Below, piece after piece: positions 36,535 to 45,898 of a stretch of 64,000 nucleotides of DNA. A program made the translations under genes and the position numbers. The DNA is from an uncultured Hyphomicrobiaceae bacterium (lineage in GTDB: Bacteria; Pseudomonadota; Alphaproteobacteria; Rhizobiales; CAMYJA01): positions 1-64,000 of the forward strand of contig CAMYJA010000005.1 of assembly GCA_947258705.1 (NCBI GenBank), read 5' to 3'. How positions within the stretch are numbered: position 1 is the first letter of the stretch; each line of letters opens with the position of its first letter. The notes under the pieces are model-generated. The model had not been told where the DNA came from and did not search any database. It worked only from the letters and a program-made list of their open reading frames with translations.

Positions 36535-37211
36535 CAGCAATAAAGCCTTTCATGCAAATTCTTGAGAATACCGGCAGTTGCACCCCAGATATAGTAACGT
36601 CCGTAAAGCATCGCAAAATAGTGCCTGCGCTTCCCGTCCCACTCGAGTGATTCCTTGCGATGATTTCCTGCATCCATCAGAAAGTCAAATGGCACTTCAA
36701 ATATTTCCGCCACTTCCGACACATCCGGTTTCAGCTTGAAATCCCCGCCAACCAGCCCCACGACCGGAACAATCCGGTACCCTGTAACGGTTTGATAATC
36801 GTCGCAATATCCCAGCACATCCACGAAGTCACGCTTGATCCCGACCTCCTCCTCCGTTTCCCGTAGCGCCGTAACAAGCGGCGAGCCGTCGCAGCCCTCC
36901 ACCTTGCCGCCCGGAAACGAAATCTGCCCACCATGAGTCTTGAGGTCCGCCTGCCGCCGGGTCAGAAGAATGCTCAAATGTCCGTCCCGTTCGATGATGG
37001 GAACCAGCACAGCCGCCGGTTTCGGTTGCACGCACGCGTCCTGCCTCGCCATCTCCCCTTTATTGAGATCGTGATCCCCCCGCGTCGGCGCATGATCGGC
37101 ATCGAACACCCGTTCGCTCGGCGCTGCCGCCAATTGACCTGTGCAGTGGCGCTTGAACTCAAACGTATTCCAGGCGTCTTTTGTCATTCCTGAATATTTG
37201 CCATTGATCAT
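36534..37211 (-). CDS. NUDIX hydrolase, CoA pyrophosphatase (NudL/PCD1) type
   Basis: This 225-residue protein has the Nudix box GGKVEGCDGSPLVTALRETEEEVGI with all consensus residues (GX5EX7REUXEEXGU). It is preceded by LTRRQADLKTHGGQISFPGG, the hallmark UPF0035 motif of CoA-diphosphate hydrolases. Expected substrates are CoA, acyl-CoA or oxidised CoA. The first 50 residues are unlike the family and a later start is possible. It is the first gene of NUDIX-DUF6111-cca. Confidence 0.92.
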   Translation of the reverse strand: MINGKYSGMTKDAWNTFEFKRHCTGQLAAAPSERVFDADHAPTRGDHDLNKGEMARQDACVQPKPAAVLVPIIERDGHLSILLTRRQADLKTHGGQISFPGGKVEGCDGSPLVTALRETEEEVGIKRDFVDVLGYCDDYQTVTGYRIVPVVGLVGGDFKLKPDVSEVAEIFEVPFDFLMDAGNHRKESLEWDGKRRHYFAMLYGRYYIWGATAGILKNLHERLYC

Positions 37212-37306
37212 TTACAGCTTATTTCACTTTCCGGCTTTGGACATTTCCAGAGACGGAAAATGCCTGGTTCTTAAAGCTACAATATGGGGATCGGCCAAAA
37301 AAAATG

Positions 37307-39076
37307 CTAGCGAATTCCAGGCTTGCGTTCATGCGATACGCCGCCCACACGGCCGCTGGCGATGGCGCGGTGCAGTAGCAGTACGGGCGCCAGCCCTATT
37401 AGCACGATCAGCATCGCGGCAAGTGAGGCCTCCTCAAACTGATCGAGGGAGGCAAGCCCGTAAACATGGGTGGCCAGCGTATCGAAATTGAAGGGCCGCA
37501 ATAGAAGGGTTGCCGGCAGCTCTTTCATTGAGTCGACAAATACAAGCAATGCCGCCGCACCGAGTGCCGGACGCAACATCGGCAGATGAATACGTATCAG
37601 GGTCGATGTGGACGTCTCGCCCAGAGTTCGTGCGGCCGCATCGAGATTGGGAGAAATCCGGTCGAACCCGGCTTCGACCGCGCCAACCGACACAGCCATG
37701 AACCGGATAGCCAGCGCCAGAACAACGGCAAATATGGTACCCGATAAAATCAGTCCGGTAGAAATGCCGAAGGAATTGCGCATGAAACCATCGATGCTGT
37801 TGTCGAATGCCGCCAGCGGTATCAACAGCCCGACCGCCAGGACCGTGCCCGGCACCGCGTAGCCAAATCCGGCAAGACGCGTCGCGATGCGCATGAACAG
37901 ATTGGGCAGCACCCGCCGTCCATAAGAGAGATAAAGGGCCAGCGAGACGGCAATAGACGCAGCCAGGCCGGCAATCAGAAAACTGTGCCAGACGGACCAC
38001 AATAATGCCGCGTCAAGGGATGAGCGGCCAAAACGGAAGACACCGTCAAGCAGAACGACCGCCGGCAGAGCCACCCCGAGCAAAAACGGCAATGTGCAGG
38101 CAATCGTGGCGAGCCAGCCCCTGACACCGCCAAGTTCGACATAGGGGATGGGCTGATACCGGCCCGTTGTGTGATGATATTTCTGCCTGCCGCGGGCCAG
38201 GCGCTCGACGGTGAACAGCAATATGACAAATATCAGCATGACGCTGGCCAGTTGCGACGCACCGCCTAGATTGGAACGGTCAAGCCAGGTTGTATAAACA
38301 GCAATCGTCAGGCTGTTCACGCCAAGATATTCAACCGCTCCGATATCGTTCAGGCATTCCATCAGCCCGAGTGCCACGCCGGCCATCAGCGCCGGCCGCG
38401 CCAGCGGCAGGGCAACGGCCCTGAATACGCCCCAGGATGAATGCCCCAATGTGCGGGCAACCTCGAGAACGCAGATCGATTGCTGCAGAAAGCTCGCCCG
38501 TGCGCTTAAATACACATAAGGATAAAGCACGAAGGACATGACGAATATGGCGCCCTCGGTCGACCTGATTTGCGGAAACCAGTAATCGCGCGCACTCTGC
38601 CATCCGAATAACGCCCGCAGACCGGACTGCAGATTGCCCGAATAGTCGAATAGCTCGACATAGCAAAAAGCGATGATATAGGTCGGCATCGCCAGGGGAA
38701 GGACCAGCAGCCAGTCGACAATATTGCGTCCGGGAAATTGATACATGGTCACAAGCCATGCCGTGCCCGTACCGACAATCAAGGTTATCGCCCCGACGCC
38801 GACCATCAGATAGATCGTATCGGCGATGGCCGATGGCAGTACATTTGCCCAAAGATGCGGCCAGATATTTTCAGCGGGCGATAGCGAAAGCCAGACGATT
38901 GCCATAATCGGCAAAAGAAGCACTGCGAGAAGAAAAACAACGCTCAGCATTGTCAGCTGTTCACCGCCGGTGCGGGCAAACCAGTTTTTTATATTCCTGC
39001 CGATGGCATCGGCGCCAAATGGATACGCGAGACTCAAGCCCAACAACCCTGTAAATCGAAAATTATGCCACGCCAC
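37307..39076 (-). CDS. Ferric iron ABC transporter permease (FbpB/SfuB type)
   Basis: This 589-residue membrane protein consists of two fused permease halves, each with about six helices and an EAA-like loop: ARTLGHSSWGVFRAVALPLARPAL in the first half and ARTLGETSTSTLIRIHLPMLRPAL in the second. This double-permease form is typical of ferric iron importers. The start is GTG 39076. The binding-protein gene is upstream with a 55-base gap. No ATPase gene (fbpC) is adjacent, so the ATP-binding subunit must be encoded elsewhere. Confidence 0.92.
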   Translation of the reverse strand: MAWHNFRFTGLLGLSLAYPFGADAIGRNIKNWFARTGGEQLTMLSVVFLLAVLLLPIMAIVWLSLSPAENIWPHLWANVLPSAIADTIYLMVGVGAITLIVGTGTAWLVTMYQFPGRNIVDWLLVLPLAMPTYIIAFCYVELFDYSGNLQSGLRALFGWQSARDYWFPQIRSTEGAIFVMSFVLYPYVYLSARASFLQQSICVLEVARTLGHSSWGVFRAVALPLARPALMAGVALGLMECLNDIGAVEYLGVNSLTIAVYTTWLDRSNLGGASQLASVMLIFVILLFTVERLARGRQKYHHTTGRYQPIPYVELGGVRGWLATIACTLPFLLGVALPAVVLLDGVFRFGRSSLDAALLWSVWHSFLIAGLAASIAVSLALYLSYGRRVLPNLFMRIATRLAGFGYAVPGTVLAVGLLIPLAAFDNSIDGFMRNSFGISTGLILSGTIFAVVLALAIRFMAVSVGAVEAGFDRISPNLDAAARTLGETSTSTLIRIHLPMLRPALGAAALLVFVDSMKELPATLLLRPFNFDTLATHVYGLASLDQFEEASLAAMLIVLIGLAPVLLLHRAIASGRVGGVSHERKPGIR

Positions 39077-39131
39077 ATCCGGAACGGCTGGAAAAGTTCA
39101 AGCCGCAAACGGCGCCGTCCGCTTCAATCCC

Positions 39132-40187
39132 TCATGATCCCGGCCCATCATTGAAGCCGACCTGATCGACAATTTCCGATGCCCTCTTTCTCAAACCGGC
39201 CAGCTTATTGAGCGAGAGCGGGTCGGCCTTCAATTTGCCCCAGCCCGCAACCAGACCCGAGACCTTGATATTGTCGCGCACCGGATATTCATGATTGACC
39301 GAGGCGTATATTTTCTGCGCCTTGTCGCCGGCCAGAAACGTCATCAACTTGATCGCGTTATCGCGGTGGGGCGCATGTTTAGCCAGCGCCATCCCGGAAA
39401 TATTCACATGCGATCCGCGTGACCCGCTATTGGGGAAAAGCATTTTCACCGATGCCGCCCATTTCTTCTGCTCGGGCTTTTTATCGTTCAGCATCATCTT
39501 GGCCATATAATAGGTATTGCCGATAGCAAGGTCGCACTCCCCCGAATAGACACCCTTCACCTGTGCGCGGTCGTTCCCCGAAGGTTTGCGCGCCAGATTG
39601 GCCTTCACCCCTTCAAGCCATTTCACGGTCTTTGCTTCGCCGTGATGCGCGATCATCGAGGCTATCATGGCAATATTGTAGACGTGGTGCCCGGAGCGAA
39701 TGCATATGCGGCCACGCCATTTCGTATCCGCGAGATCCTCATAACTGATCTCGTTCTCGGTGACACGGTCCCTCGACGCAAAGACAACCCGGGCGCGTCG
39801 GGTCAGTCCAAACCAATGCCCCTCCGTGTCCCGGTAGGCAGCCGGAATGAGCTTTGAAATTTCCGTGCCCGAAACCGCGCCCGTAATGCCTTTTGCCTTG
39901 GCGCCGGTCAGGCGGCCTATATCGGTCGTTAACAGGACATCCGCCGGACTGTTCAGCCCTTCCGCCGCCATGCGTTCAATCAGCCCCTTCTTGGCGAAAA
40001 TGATGTTCACCTTGATCCCGGTCGATTTGGTGAATTCATTAAGAAGCGGTTCGATCAGATAGGGCTGACGGTAGGAATAGATGTTGACTTCACCCGCGGC
40101 TCCGGCCGCACCGCTCATGACCGTGACGAACATGATCGCCGCAATGGCCGTTTTCACTTTTCTAAAAAACAATTCAACACCTCGCAT
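39132..40187 (-). CDS. Ferric iron ABC transporter substrate-binding protein (FutA/FbpA type)
   Basis: This 351-residue protein has a signal peptide (about 1-31). Iron ligands of the FutA type appear as Tyr39 (VNIYSYRQPYL), Tyr170 (GHHVYNIAMIA) and the Tyr226-Tyr227 pair (GNTYYMAKM). SPADVLLTTDIGRL and NSGSRGSHVNISGMALAKHAPH are typical. It delivers Fe(III) from the periplasm to the permease encoded next. A Fur-like palindrome lies about 245 bases upstream. Confidence 0.95.
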   Translation of the reverse strand: MRGVELFFRKVKTAIAAIMFVTVMSGAAGAAGEVNIYSYRQPYLIEPLLNEFTKSTGIKVNIIFAKKGLIERMAAEGLNSPADVLLTTDIGRLTGAKAKGITGAVSGTEISKLIPAAYRDTEGHWFGLTRRARVVFASRDRVTENEISYEDLADTKWRGRICIRSGHHVYNIAMIASMIAHHGEAKTVKWLEGVKANLARKPSGNDRAQVKGVYSGECDLAIGNTYYMAKMMLNDKKPEQKKWAASVKMLFPNSGSRGSHVNISGMALAKHAPHRDNAIKLMTFLAGDKAQKIYASVNHEYPVRDNIKVSGLVAGWGKLKADPLSLNKLAGLRKRASEIVDQVGFNDGPGS

Positions 40188-40619
40188 CTAGCTCTAAAAC
40201 TCTTGCTTCTCACTAATGGACCGCTCACACGAAGGGAATATGCGAGCAGAATTCAGAAGAATATGGAAAAAACAAATTCAACCGGTTTGAAATCATGAAA
40301 TCCGAACAAAAGAGCTTCAACCGACTGAATTAGTGCGACCGCATCATTACGAACGCTTCAGTGCTTACACACTAGTGTGAACGCACGAGTGCGAACGCGC
40401 GCGGCCGACCGCATTTTGCGATCGTATTTTTGCGAATTATTCGCAACTGGATATAAAGCCCCACGGCTACGCAAAGTCAAGCGCAAAGTGCCGAAAATAG
40501 AAGAATATGCTGGAATTAGAATAGTTTAAATAAGAAGCGCTTCCTTGTCCCGAACTCCGGTTGTCCGGTTCCAATCGCTTAATCTGACCCTGATTTATCG
40601 CTGATTGGCACTTGCGCGA
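40188..40619. other. Regulatory gap upstream of the iron-transport genes
   Basis: This 432-base region has no gene. It holds a Fur-like 7-1-7 palindrome (40430-40446), a perfect 12-base palindrome CACACTAGTGTG (40368-40379), and loosely repeated GTGCGAACGC words between 40333 and 40403. It separates the iron-transport operon from the 3' end of the PAS-kinase gene, both on the minus strand. Confidence 0.55.
40430..40446. promoter_or_regulatory. Fur-type 7-1-7 palindrome
   Basis: TTGCGAAT-T-ATTCGCAA is a perfect palindrome around a single central base. The core TGCGAAT-T-ATTCGCA matches the 7-1-7 architecture of Fur boxes (TGATAAT-N-ATTATCA) at the T-G, A-A-T and mirrored positions. It is upstream of the iron-binding-protein gene, though 243 bases from its start codon. 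Confidence 0.5.
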
Positions 40620-42179
40620 TTACGCCCTGGAAAAACGCACACTGATTTCCGTACCCTCGCCGGGTTCGCTTTCAATTAAGAATACGCCGCCATTGGCCTC
40701 GACAAGCGCATTGGTAATGGGGAGCCCGAGTCCCGTCCCCTCCGAGTTACGCGGCGCTGTATCGAGCTGCCCATAGGGTTGCATGGCTTTGACGATTTGA
40801 TGTGGCGTCATCCCCGGTCCGGTGTCGCATATTCTGGCAATCGAGATGCCATCTTCAAATCCCGTCACGACGCTCACGCTCCCGCCTGAAGGCGTGAATT
40901 TGATCGCGTTCGACAGGAGATTGAGAAAAATCTGTTTGAGCGACCGGAGACAGGCCTGAACAGTGACCTGTTCCGATGACAATTCCGCCTTCAACGTTAT
41001 GCCGTTTTTTTCCGCCTGCGGCCGCATGATGCTGAGCGTGATCCGCGCCACCTCATTGAGATCAACTCTCTGGCGGACGGGCTCGAACTGACCGGCATTC
41101 ATTTTCGACAGGCTGAGCAAATCATTGATCAGGCTCAAGGCAAGTTGCGCGCTTTCATGAATATCGGAAATATATCCGGCATATTTTTCATTGCCCAGGG
41201 AACCGAAATGCTCCTGCATCATCAATTCGGAAAACCCTAAAATGGAATTCAGTGGCGTCCGCACCTCGTGAGAAATCTTTGCCAGAAATTCGACCTCGTC
41301 ATTGGCGGCGCTTGGCCGGGCCGCTCCGGTGGGTTGGTCGGCGCTTGGCCGGGCCGCTCCGGTGGGTTGGTCGGCGCTTGCGGAACGTGAAATGTCCTGC
41401 ACATTGATGTCGCCCGGCTTTCTCTCGCTCTCATCTTCGCCTTCGCCTTCACCCTCGACCTCAACCCCACCCTCGGACTTGTCACTGGCATCGTTTTCAT
41501 ATTTGCTTTCGGCTCTGACCCGGCGCGCGATCTCGAGCAGAACCGACCCGTCATCGCCTTCCCGGCCTGTATCGGTTTGATCTGTTGCCTGACCATTGGC
41601 GAAAGCATCATGCGCGGTGCCGGCGCCGTTAGCCGCTCCACGCACGGCACCCGGCCTCACGGAACCATTGATATCCGCCAGCCCACGCTCCCGTCTCCGG
41701 TATAGCCGGTCGCTCGTCTGCGCACCGCCCCCTGGCGCGGCATCCCGGGATGCGGCATCGCTGTCTGGCCCCGGTGGCGCAATGTGTCCCGCGCCATTCC
41801 GATGTGTTTCCGCCTTCTGGCCACCGGCGTTCTGTCCATTGGCCCGGACCAGGAGTAAATCTCCGAAACCCTCGACATCGATCTTAACGCAATTGCAGAT
41901 CGCGCGGCGGCTGCCCCGATTGGTCCAGAAAACAAAGCGCTCGTTCCTTCCCTCCGCTGGCAGATCCATATGGCTGAGTTTTCTCAAGCGGCCCAATGCG
42001 GGCATGGCGTGATCGAATTCCGTCGCGCAAAGCTCATCGACACTGTCCGCATTCCAGAAACCGAGCGCCGCGTCATTGGCCCAGTAAACACGGCCGCGCG
42101 CGCCGTCCCAAAGCCAGGCGGGATCCTCCGACACGAGGAGATCCTCAACCTCAATTCCGTTTGATATATTCTCTACCAT
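40620..42179 (-). CDS. PAS-domain sensor histidine kinase with long disordered linker
   Basis: This 519-residue protein has no membrane segment. The N-terminus (about 15-115) is a PAS-like domain (DPAWLWDGARGRVYWANDAALGFW). Residues 115-295 are a Gly/Ala/Asp/Glu-rich linker containing VEVEGEGEGEDESERK and two 11-residue repeats (SADQPTGAARP). HisKA has His304 in KISHEVRTPLNSILGFSEL; HATPase_c follows with NLLSNAIKFTPSGG, DTGPGMTP and GTGLGLPITNALV. It resembles cytosolic cell-cycle-type kinases of alphaproteobacteria (PdhS-like). No response regulator is adjacent. The ATG at 42179 is chosen over an in-frame TTG at 42185. Confidence 0.85.
   Translation of the reverse strand: MVENISNGIEVEDLLVSEDPAWLWDGARGRVYWANDAALGFWNADSVDELCATEFDHAMPALGRLRKLSHMDLPAEGRNERFVFWTNRGSRRAICNCVKIDVEGFGDLLLVRANGQNAGGQKAETHRNGAGHIAPPGPDSDAASRDAAPGGGAQTSDRLYRRRERGLADINGSVRPGAVRGAANGAGTAHDAFANGQATDQTDTGREGDDGSVLLEIARRVRAESKYENDASDKSEGGVEVEGEGEGEDESERKPGDINVQDISRSASADQPTGAARPSADQPTGAARPSAANDEVEFLAKISHEVRTPLNSILGFSELMMQEHFGSLGNEKYAGYISDIHESAQLALSLINDLLSLSKMNAGQFEPVRQRVDLNEVARITLSIMRPQAEKNGITLKAELSSEQVTVQACLRSLKQIFLNLLSNAIKFTPSGGSVSVVTGFEDGISIARICDTGPGMTPHQIVKAMQPYGQLDTAPRNSEGTGLGLPITNALVEANGGVFLIESEPGEGTEISVRFSRA
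41307..41372. repeat. 33-base tandem repeat inside the kinase gene, two copies
   Basis: Two identical 33-base units (41307-41339, 41340-41372), plus the first bases of a third, encode the repeated SADQPTGAARP in the kinase linker. Perfect identity suggests a recent duplication and likely length variation between strains. Confidence 0.85.
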
Positions 42180-42453
42180 CGTCAATCGAACACTTAATTA
42201 CGCCACAGGCCGCGCCTCATTGATCGCGGCGCATCACCGGCTGCTCAAGACTATACGCTTCGCGGTGCAACATAACACCAATTTATCGCCGCACGCGACA
42301 GGCCGGTGCATAACCTCAACCGGGTAAAATTTACGCAACAGTCTTGTTTTAGCCCGGCGCGAATGTAAACTTGATGAGCGTAAGGAAATTATTCGGTTCA
42401 GTGCCCGATAACCCGGCACCAGATCGAAATAAACTCCAATAGGGAGAAAAAGG

Positions 42454-42460
42454 AAGGAGG
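42454..42460 (+). promoter_or_regulatory. Strong ribosome binding site of the phasin gene
   Basis: AAGGAGG ends 5 bases before GTG 42466 and sets this non-ATG start. Confidence 0.75.
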
Positions 42461-42465
42461 CTGGC

Positions 42466-42834
42466 GTGAACGACAAACCATTCGAAATACCCGACCCCAT
42501 TCGCGAGATGGCTGAACGCAATGTCGAACAGGCACGCGAGGCGTATGATCAATTTGTCAGCGCAGCCCACAAGGCGCAATCCATGGTCGAAAAATCGTCC
42601 GACGCCGTGGCGGGTGGTGCTCGCGACGTGCAAAGCGTCACCCTCGAATTCACCAAAAAAAATATGAATGCCAGTTTCGCCTTCGCCAGTAAACTGGCCA
42701 ATGCGCGAGATTTGCAAGAGGCGCTCGAATTGCAACAGAAATTCGCCCAGGATCAGATCAAGAATTACACCACCCAGACCCAGGAACTCGGGAAGATCAT
42801 GGCCAAGGCGACGGAGAAGGCGCAAAAGGGCTGA
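42466..42834 (+). CDS. Phasin family protein
   Basis: This 122-residue protein is almost entirely helical and without cysteines. PIREMAERNVEQAREAYDQF at the N-terminus and the heptad-like LANARDLQEALELQQKFAQDQI are the family's signature. Phasins coat polyhydroxyalkanoate granules and control their size, so this implies carbon storage, although no pha genes are in the window. The start is GTG 42466 with a full Shine-Dalgarno. A tRNA-His gene lies 227 bases downstream. Confidence 0.92.
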   Translation: MNDKPFEIPDPIREMAERNVEQAREAYDQFVSAAHKAQSMVEKSSDAVAGGARDVQSVTLEFTKKNMNASFAFASKLANARDLQEALELQQKFAQDQIKNYTTQTQELGKIMAKATEKAQKG

Positions 42835-43061
42835 GGCTCCGCACCAGGACGCAATCAGATCCCGAGGGCGGACGCTGGATCGTGCCCGGCCGGCAACTTT
42901 TCTACTTGACCTTGTCACCGAATAGAGGTTTGAAAGTAACCGAACGCGGCATCCGGGATTTGACCGTCGAACAGAATGCTGCATGGCGCCTGTTAAAGGG
43001 GCCATGGGTTCGGAAATTGAATTTTACATTCAATAAATTTAAAGTACACGCCGGTCATTGC

Positions 43062-43138
43062 GCCGCTGTAGCTCAGTTGGTTAGAGCGCCTGATTGTGGA
43101 TCAGGAGGTCACTTGTTCGAATCAAGTCAGCGGTACCA
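43062..43138 (+). tRNA. tRNA-His (GTG anticodon)
   Basis: A full cloverleaf can be drawn. The acceptor stem is GCCGCTG/CAGCGGT with a G1-U72 wobble, the D arm is GCTCAGTTGGTTAGAGC, and the anticodon stem is CCTGA/TCAGG with loop TTGTGGA (anticodon 43096-43098). The T arm is ACTTG-TTCGAAT-CAAGT, and ACCA is encoded at 43135-43138. There is no encoded G at position -1 (the base is C), and the discriminator is A73, the alphaproteobacterial variant. Confidence 0.96.
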
Positions 43139-43552
43139 CCCTTTCAATAACTTCGCTCACGCTCGCATAACGGAATTTCCGCGATCTCTGTCGCTTCTGC
43201 CGGATTGACGGGCCTTGCATCACCCAATGTGATTGGGATGCGACCGCCGCCAAAATCCCAACGCCCAAGCCCTCGGCCTGACGGTATTCAGTAGGGATGA
43301 GCATCAAAAAATACTCCGCCCCACAATATTAATGGAGAATGGTCGGCGCGCGCTCGGGCACATTTGCGCGGCGAAACGCAGCCATGAGAAAAGCGGTGAT
43401 AAAGAGCGCCTTGCCGGGCTTATAGGCCAACGCCGCCGGCTGATTAAAAAGTCAGCACAATCTTGCAACAAACTGCAAACCGTGTTTTGAAAAGCCACAG
43501 GCGAACGTCAAACAATTGAACAGCGAACAGACAGAATCGGACTGCACGAATA
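43139..43552. other. Gap between tRNA-His and the CDF transporter
   Basis: About 410 bases without a recognisable gene. The only structure noted is an imperfect hairpin with arms around CACCCAAT and ATTGGGATGC (43217-43241). Short open frames here have no family features. Confidence 0.45.
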
Positions 43553-44503
43553 ATGGCAACCTCCAACACGAAGAAAGTCGTCTACGCGGCCATGATCGGA
43601 AACTCTCTGATCGCCGTGACAAAATTTGCGGCGTCCTCGATAACCGGATCTTCTGCCATGTTGTCCGAAGCCATCCATTCCGTCGTGGACACCAGCAATC
43701 AGGCGCTCTTGCTGATCGGCCTGAACCGCGCCAAGCGGCCGGCCGACGACAAGCACCCCTTCGGCTATGGCAAAGAACTCTATTTCTGGGCTTTCGTAGT
43801 CGCCGTTCTCCTCTTTTCCATGGGTGCCGGCGTTTCATTTTATGAAGGCATCCAGAAAATCAATCACCCTCACCCGATCGTCAGCCCGAACATCAATTAT
43901 ATTGTTCTCATACTTGCGGCAATGTTCGAAGCCGTTGCCTGGTGGGTGGCCTTTCGTGAATTCAACAGATCGCGCGGCGACGACAATTTCATAGATGCGG
44001 TCCAGCATTCCAAGGATCCAGCCGTCTTCACGGTTCTGTTCGAGGATACAGCCGCCCTGATGGGCCTGGTAGTGGCCTTTTTCGGCATATTGCTTGCCGA
44101 CAAGGCCGGCATCGAATGGGCCGATGGCGCCGCTTCCATCGTTATCGGCATCATCCTGGCGAGCGCCGCATGGATCCTCGCCTATGAAACGAAGAGTCTT
44201 CTCATAGGCGAAAGCGCCAGCGGGCGTGTAGTCGAGGGCATCAGGTCGATCATCGGACGCCATTCCCATATCAGAAACATCAACGAGCTCCGCACCATGC
44301 ATATGAGCCCGAAAGATATCCTTCTGGTCGCTTCGATTGATTTCCGCGACGACGTCTCCGCAGGAACGGTGGAGGAGACAATCACCGAAATTGAGGACAC
44401 GATCCGCGCTGACTTCCCCGAAGTCAGTAAAATATTTATCGAGGTACAGTCCGAGGCCGATCACAATCGTGTCGAAGAGGATACAGAGCTGGCGCGCGAG
44501 TGA
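43553..44503 (+). CDS. Cation diffusion facilitator (CDF/ZNT9-like) transporter
   Basis: This 316-residue protein has about six membrane helices. The transport-site motif SEAIHSVVDTSNQ (His42, Asp46) lies in helix 2, the DKHPFGYGKELYFWAF loop follows, and FEDTAALMGLVVAF in helix 5 carries the second aspartate. A cytoplasmic C-terminal domain (about 215-300) completes the family. CDF proteins export Zn2+, Mn2+ or other divalent ions against protons. The set H/D and E-D with no extra histidine loop is nearer the ZNT9 group than ZitB. Confidence 0.9.
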   Translation: MATSNTKKVVYAAMIGNSLIAVTKFAASSITGSSAMLSEAIHSVVDTSNQALLLIGLNRAKRPADDKHPFGYGKELYFWAFVVAVLLFSMGAGVSFYEGIQKINHPHPIVSPNINYIVLILAAMFEAVAWWVAFREFNRSRGDDNFIDAVQHSKDPAVFTVLFEDTAALMGLVVAFFGILLADKAGIEWADGAASIVIGIILASAAWILAYETKSLLIGESASGRVVEGIRSIIGRHSHIRNINELRTMHMSPKDILLVASIDFRDDVSAGTVEETITEIEDTIRADFPEVSKIFIEVQSEADHNRVEEDTELARE

Positions 44504-44509
44504 CCGGGT

Positions 44510-45739
44510 TTATTTTTCCGGCAGGGCGGTGGACGAAGACGCCACAAGACGCTTGTCATCTCGCATGTGCTGCGCCGTGCGCGGTTTTCTCATAAGCGCC
44601 GGGCGTAAAAGCCGCGACTTGTCCGATTGCAGCTTTTGCCAGATCGCATCGGCGACAATCCTGTTCCCGGCCGCGTTCCAGTGCCAGTCAAAGGGAAACT
44701 CGAAACGATTCCTGTTTTTTGAAAAATCCGCCGCAAAACTTTCCTGCAAATCGATAAATGGGAGATTGAGTTGCGCGCACAGCTCGGCCGCAATGCGGTT
44801 CAGCTTGCCCACTTCATAAGCCGACGCCGACTGCCCGTCATAGACCGCCTCGCGAACGCCATCCATGACAAACAGCAGTTTGAAATTCCGCGCTTCTGCC
44901 AGCGCCTTGATCCGGTTCAAGACATAGCGGGTGTAGAAAACGATGTTCTCCTCTTCGCCTTTGATGTTTCGAATGTCGATGGCTGAAGAAATGAACTCGG
45001 TTTGAAACTCCGCCTTTTTGCCCCAAAACAGGCCGCTGATATATTTTTTCAAATGCAAATAGGCGCCGGTCTCGTAATAGAGATAGCGAAACGTTCTGAA
45101 ATGCCTGAAAAAATCCGCCATACCTGGACGAAAGCTCCGCGGTGGAATTTCAACAATCCTGCCCTTTGCGTCACGGCCGATCTTGAGAAAACTCGAATTG
45201 TAACGAGTTCCGATCATCCGGTAGATCTCATCGAAATCATTATGGATGAGCGGGATAATAACGATGTCGGGATTGAACTGAACCACCGAGTTCCGCAGCA
45301 TGTGGAGATATTGGCTGAGCGGCGCGCCGTCCATTCCAAAACGGTAGACCTCCGTGTTCAGACCGTTTTCCCGCATCTGTTTCTGCAACTGGTGCGCAAA
45401 TCCCTGCTCGACATTGACAAACGCCCCATGCACATAGGAGTCGCCAACCACGGCTATGCGCAAAACGCCGGGATTCTTTACCAGTCGATAGGAGGAAAAA
45501 GCCGAATTCCAGCCATCCTGGTTGATTCTGACAACCGACCTGGAACGGTCCGGGTGGCGGAAGACCGCGTTCACATTTGGCTGATACCGGACGACATTCT
45601 CAATCGTAACATTGGGAAGCACGTCATCGGGGATAAAAAAATATTTGAAAACGACGAATTCAAGAAAAAGCAGACAGACAAGCAGGCTGGCCAGCGACAG
45701 AAAGAGGTTGGCGGTGAGGCGTTTTAGCAGACGAGCCAT
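44510..45739 (-). CDS. Membrane-anchored SGNH/GDSL-like hydrolase
   Basis: This 409-residue protein has one N-terminal membrane helix (about 8-32), and the rest is probably periplasmic. The SGNH family is indicated by VVGDSYVHG with nucleophile Ser101, FGMDGAPLSQYL, IPLIHNDFDEI for the Gly/Asn blocks, and the late DWHWNAAGNRIVADAI with the Asp-x-His dyad. This resembles AlgX/PatB-like and other envelope acyl-modifying enzymes; the substrate is unknown. The frame is open to 45883 but the ATG at 45739 starts just before the helix. The gene ends 6 bases from the CDF gene (convergent). Confidence 0.8.
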   Translation of the reverse strand: MARLLKRLTANLFLSLASLLVCLLFLEFVVFKYFFIPDDVLPNVTIENVVRYQPNVNAVFRHPDRSRSVVRINQDGWNSAFSSYRLVKNPGVLRIAVVGDSYVHGAFVNVEQGFAHQLQKQMRENGLNTEVYRFGMDGAPLSQYLHMLRNSVVQFNPDIVIIPLIHNDFDEIYRMIGTRYNSSFLKIGRDAKGRIVEIPPRSFRPGMADFFRHFRTFRYLYYETGAYLHLKKYISGLFWGKKAEFQTEFISSAIDIRNIKGEEENIVFYTRYVLNRIKALAEARNFKLLFVMDGVREAVYDGQSASAYEVGKLNRIAAELCAQLNLPFIDLQESFAADFSKNRNRFEFPFDWHWNAAGNRIVADAIWQKLQSDKSRLLRPALMRKPRTAQHMRDDKRLVASSSTALPEK

Positions 45740-45898
45740 CTTCAAGTCCGTTTTGTCGACATTGGATGCACCGGATCCGGCGCGCGAAAACTCTATTTTC
45801 AATGTAAATATGAGCAAGAGCCATGCCAGTCTGCACCGATCGGCATATGGGCCCGTCAAATGGATTGCGCCGGGCCGCCGCAAGGCAGCGGCACCGGA

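Noticed and set aside
43233..43490. Open frame between tRNA-His and the CDF gene
   Set aside because: Composition is atypical, with no homologous motif; probably noncoding.
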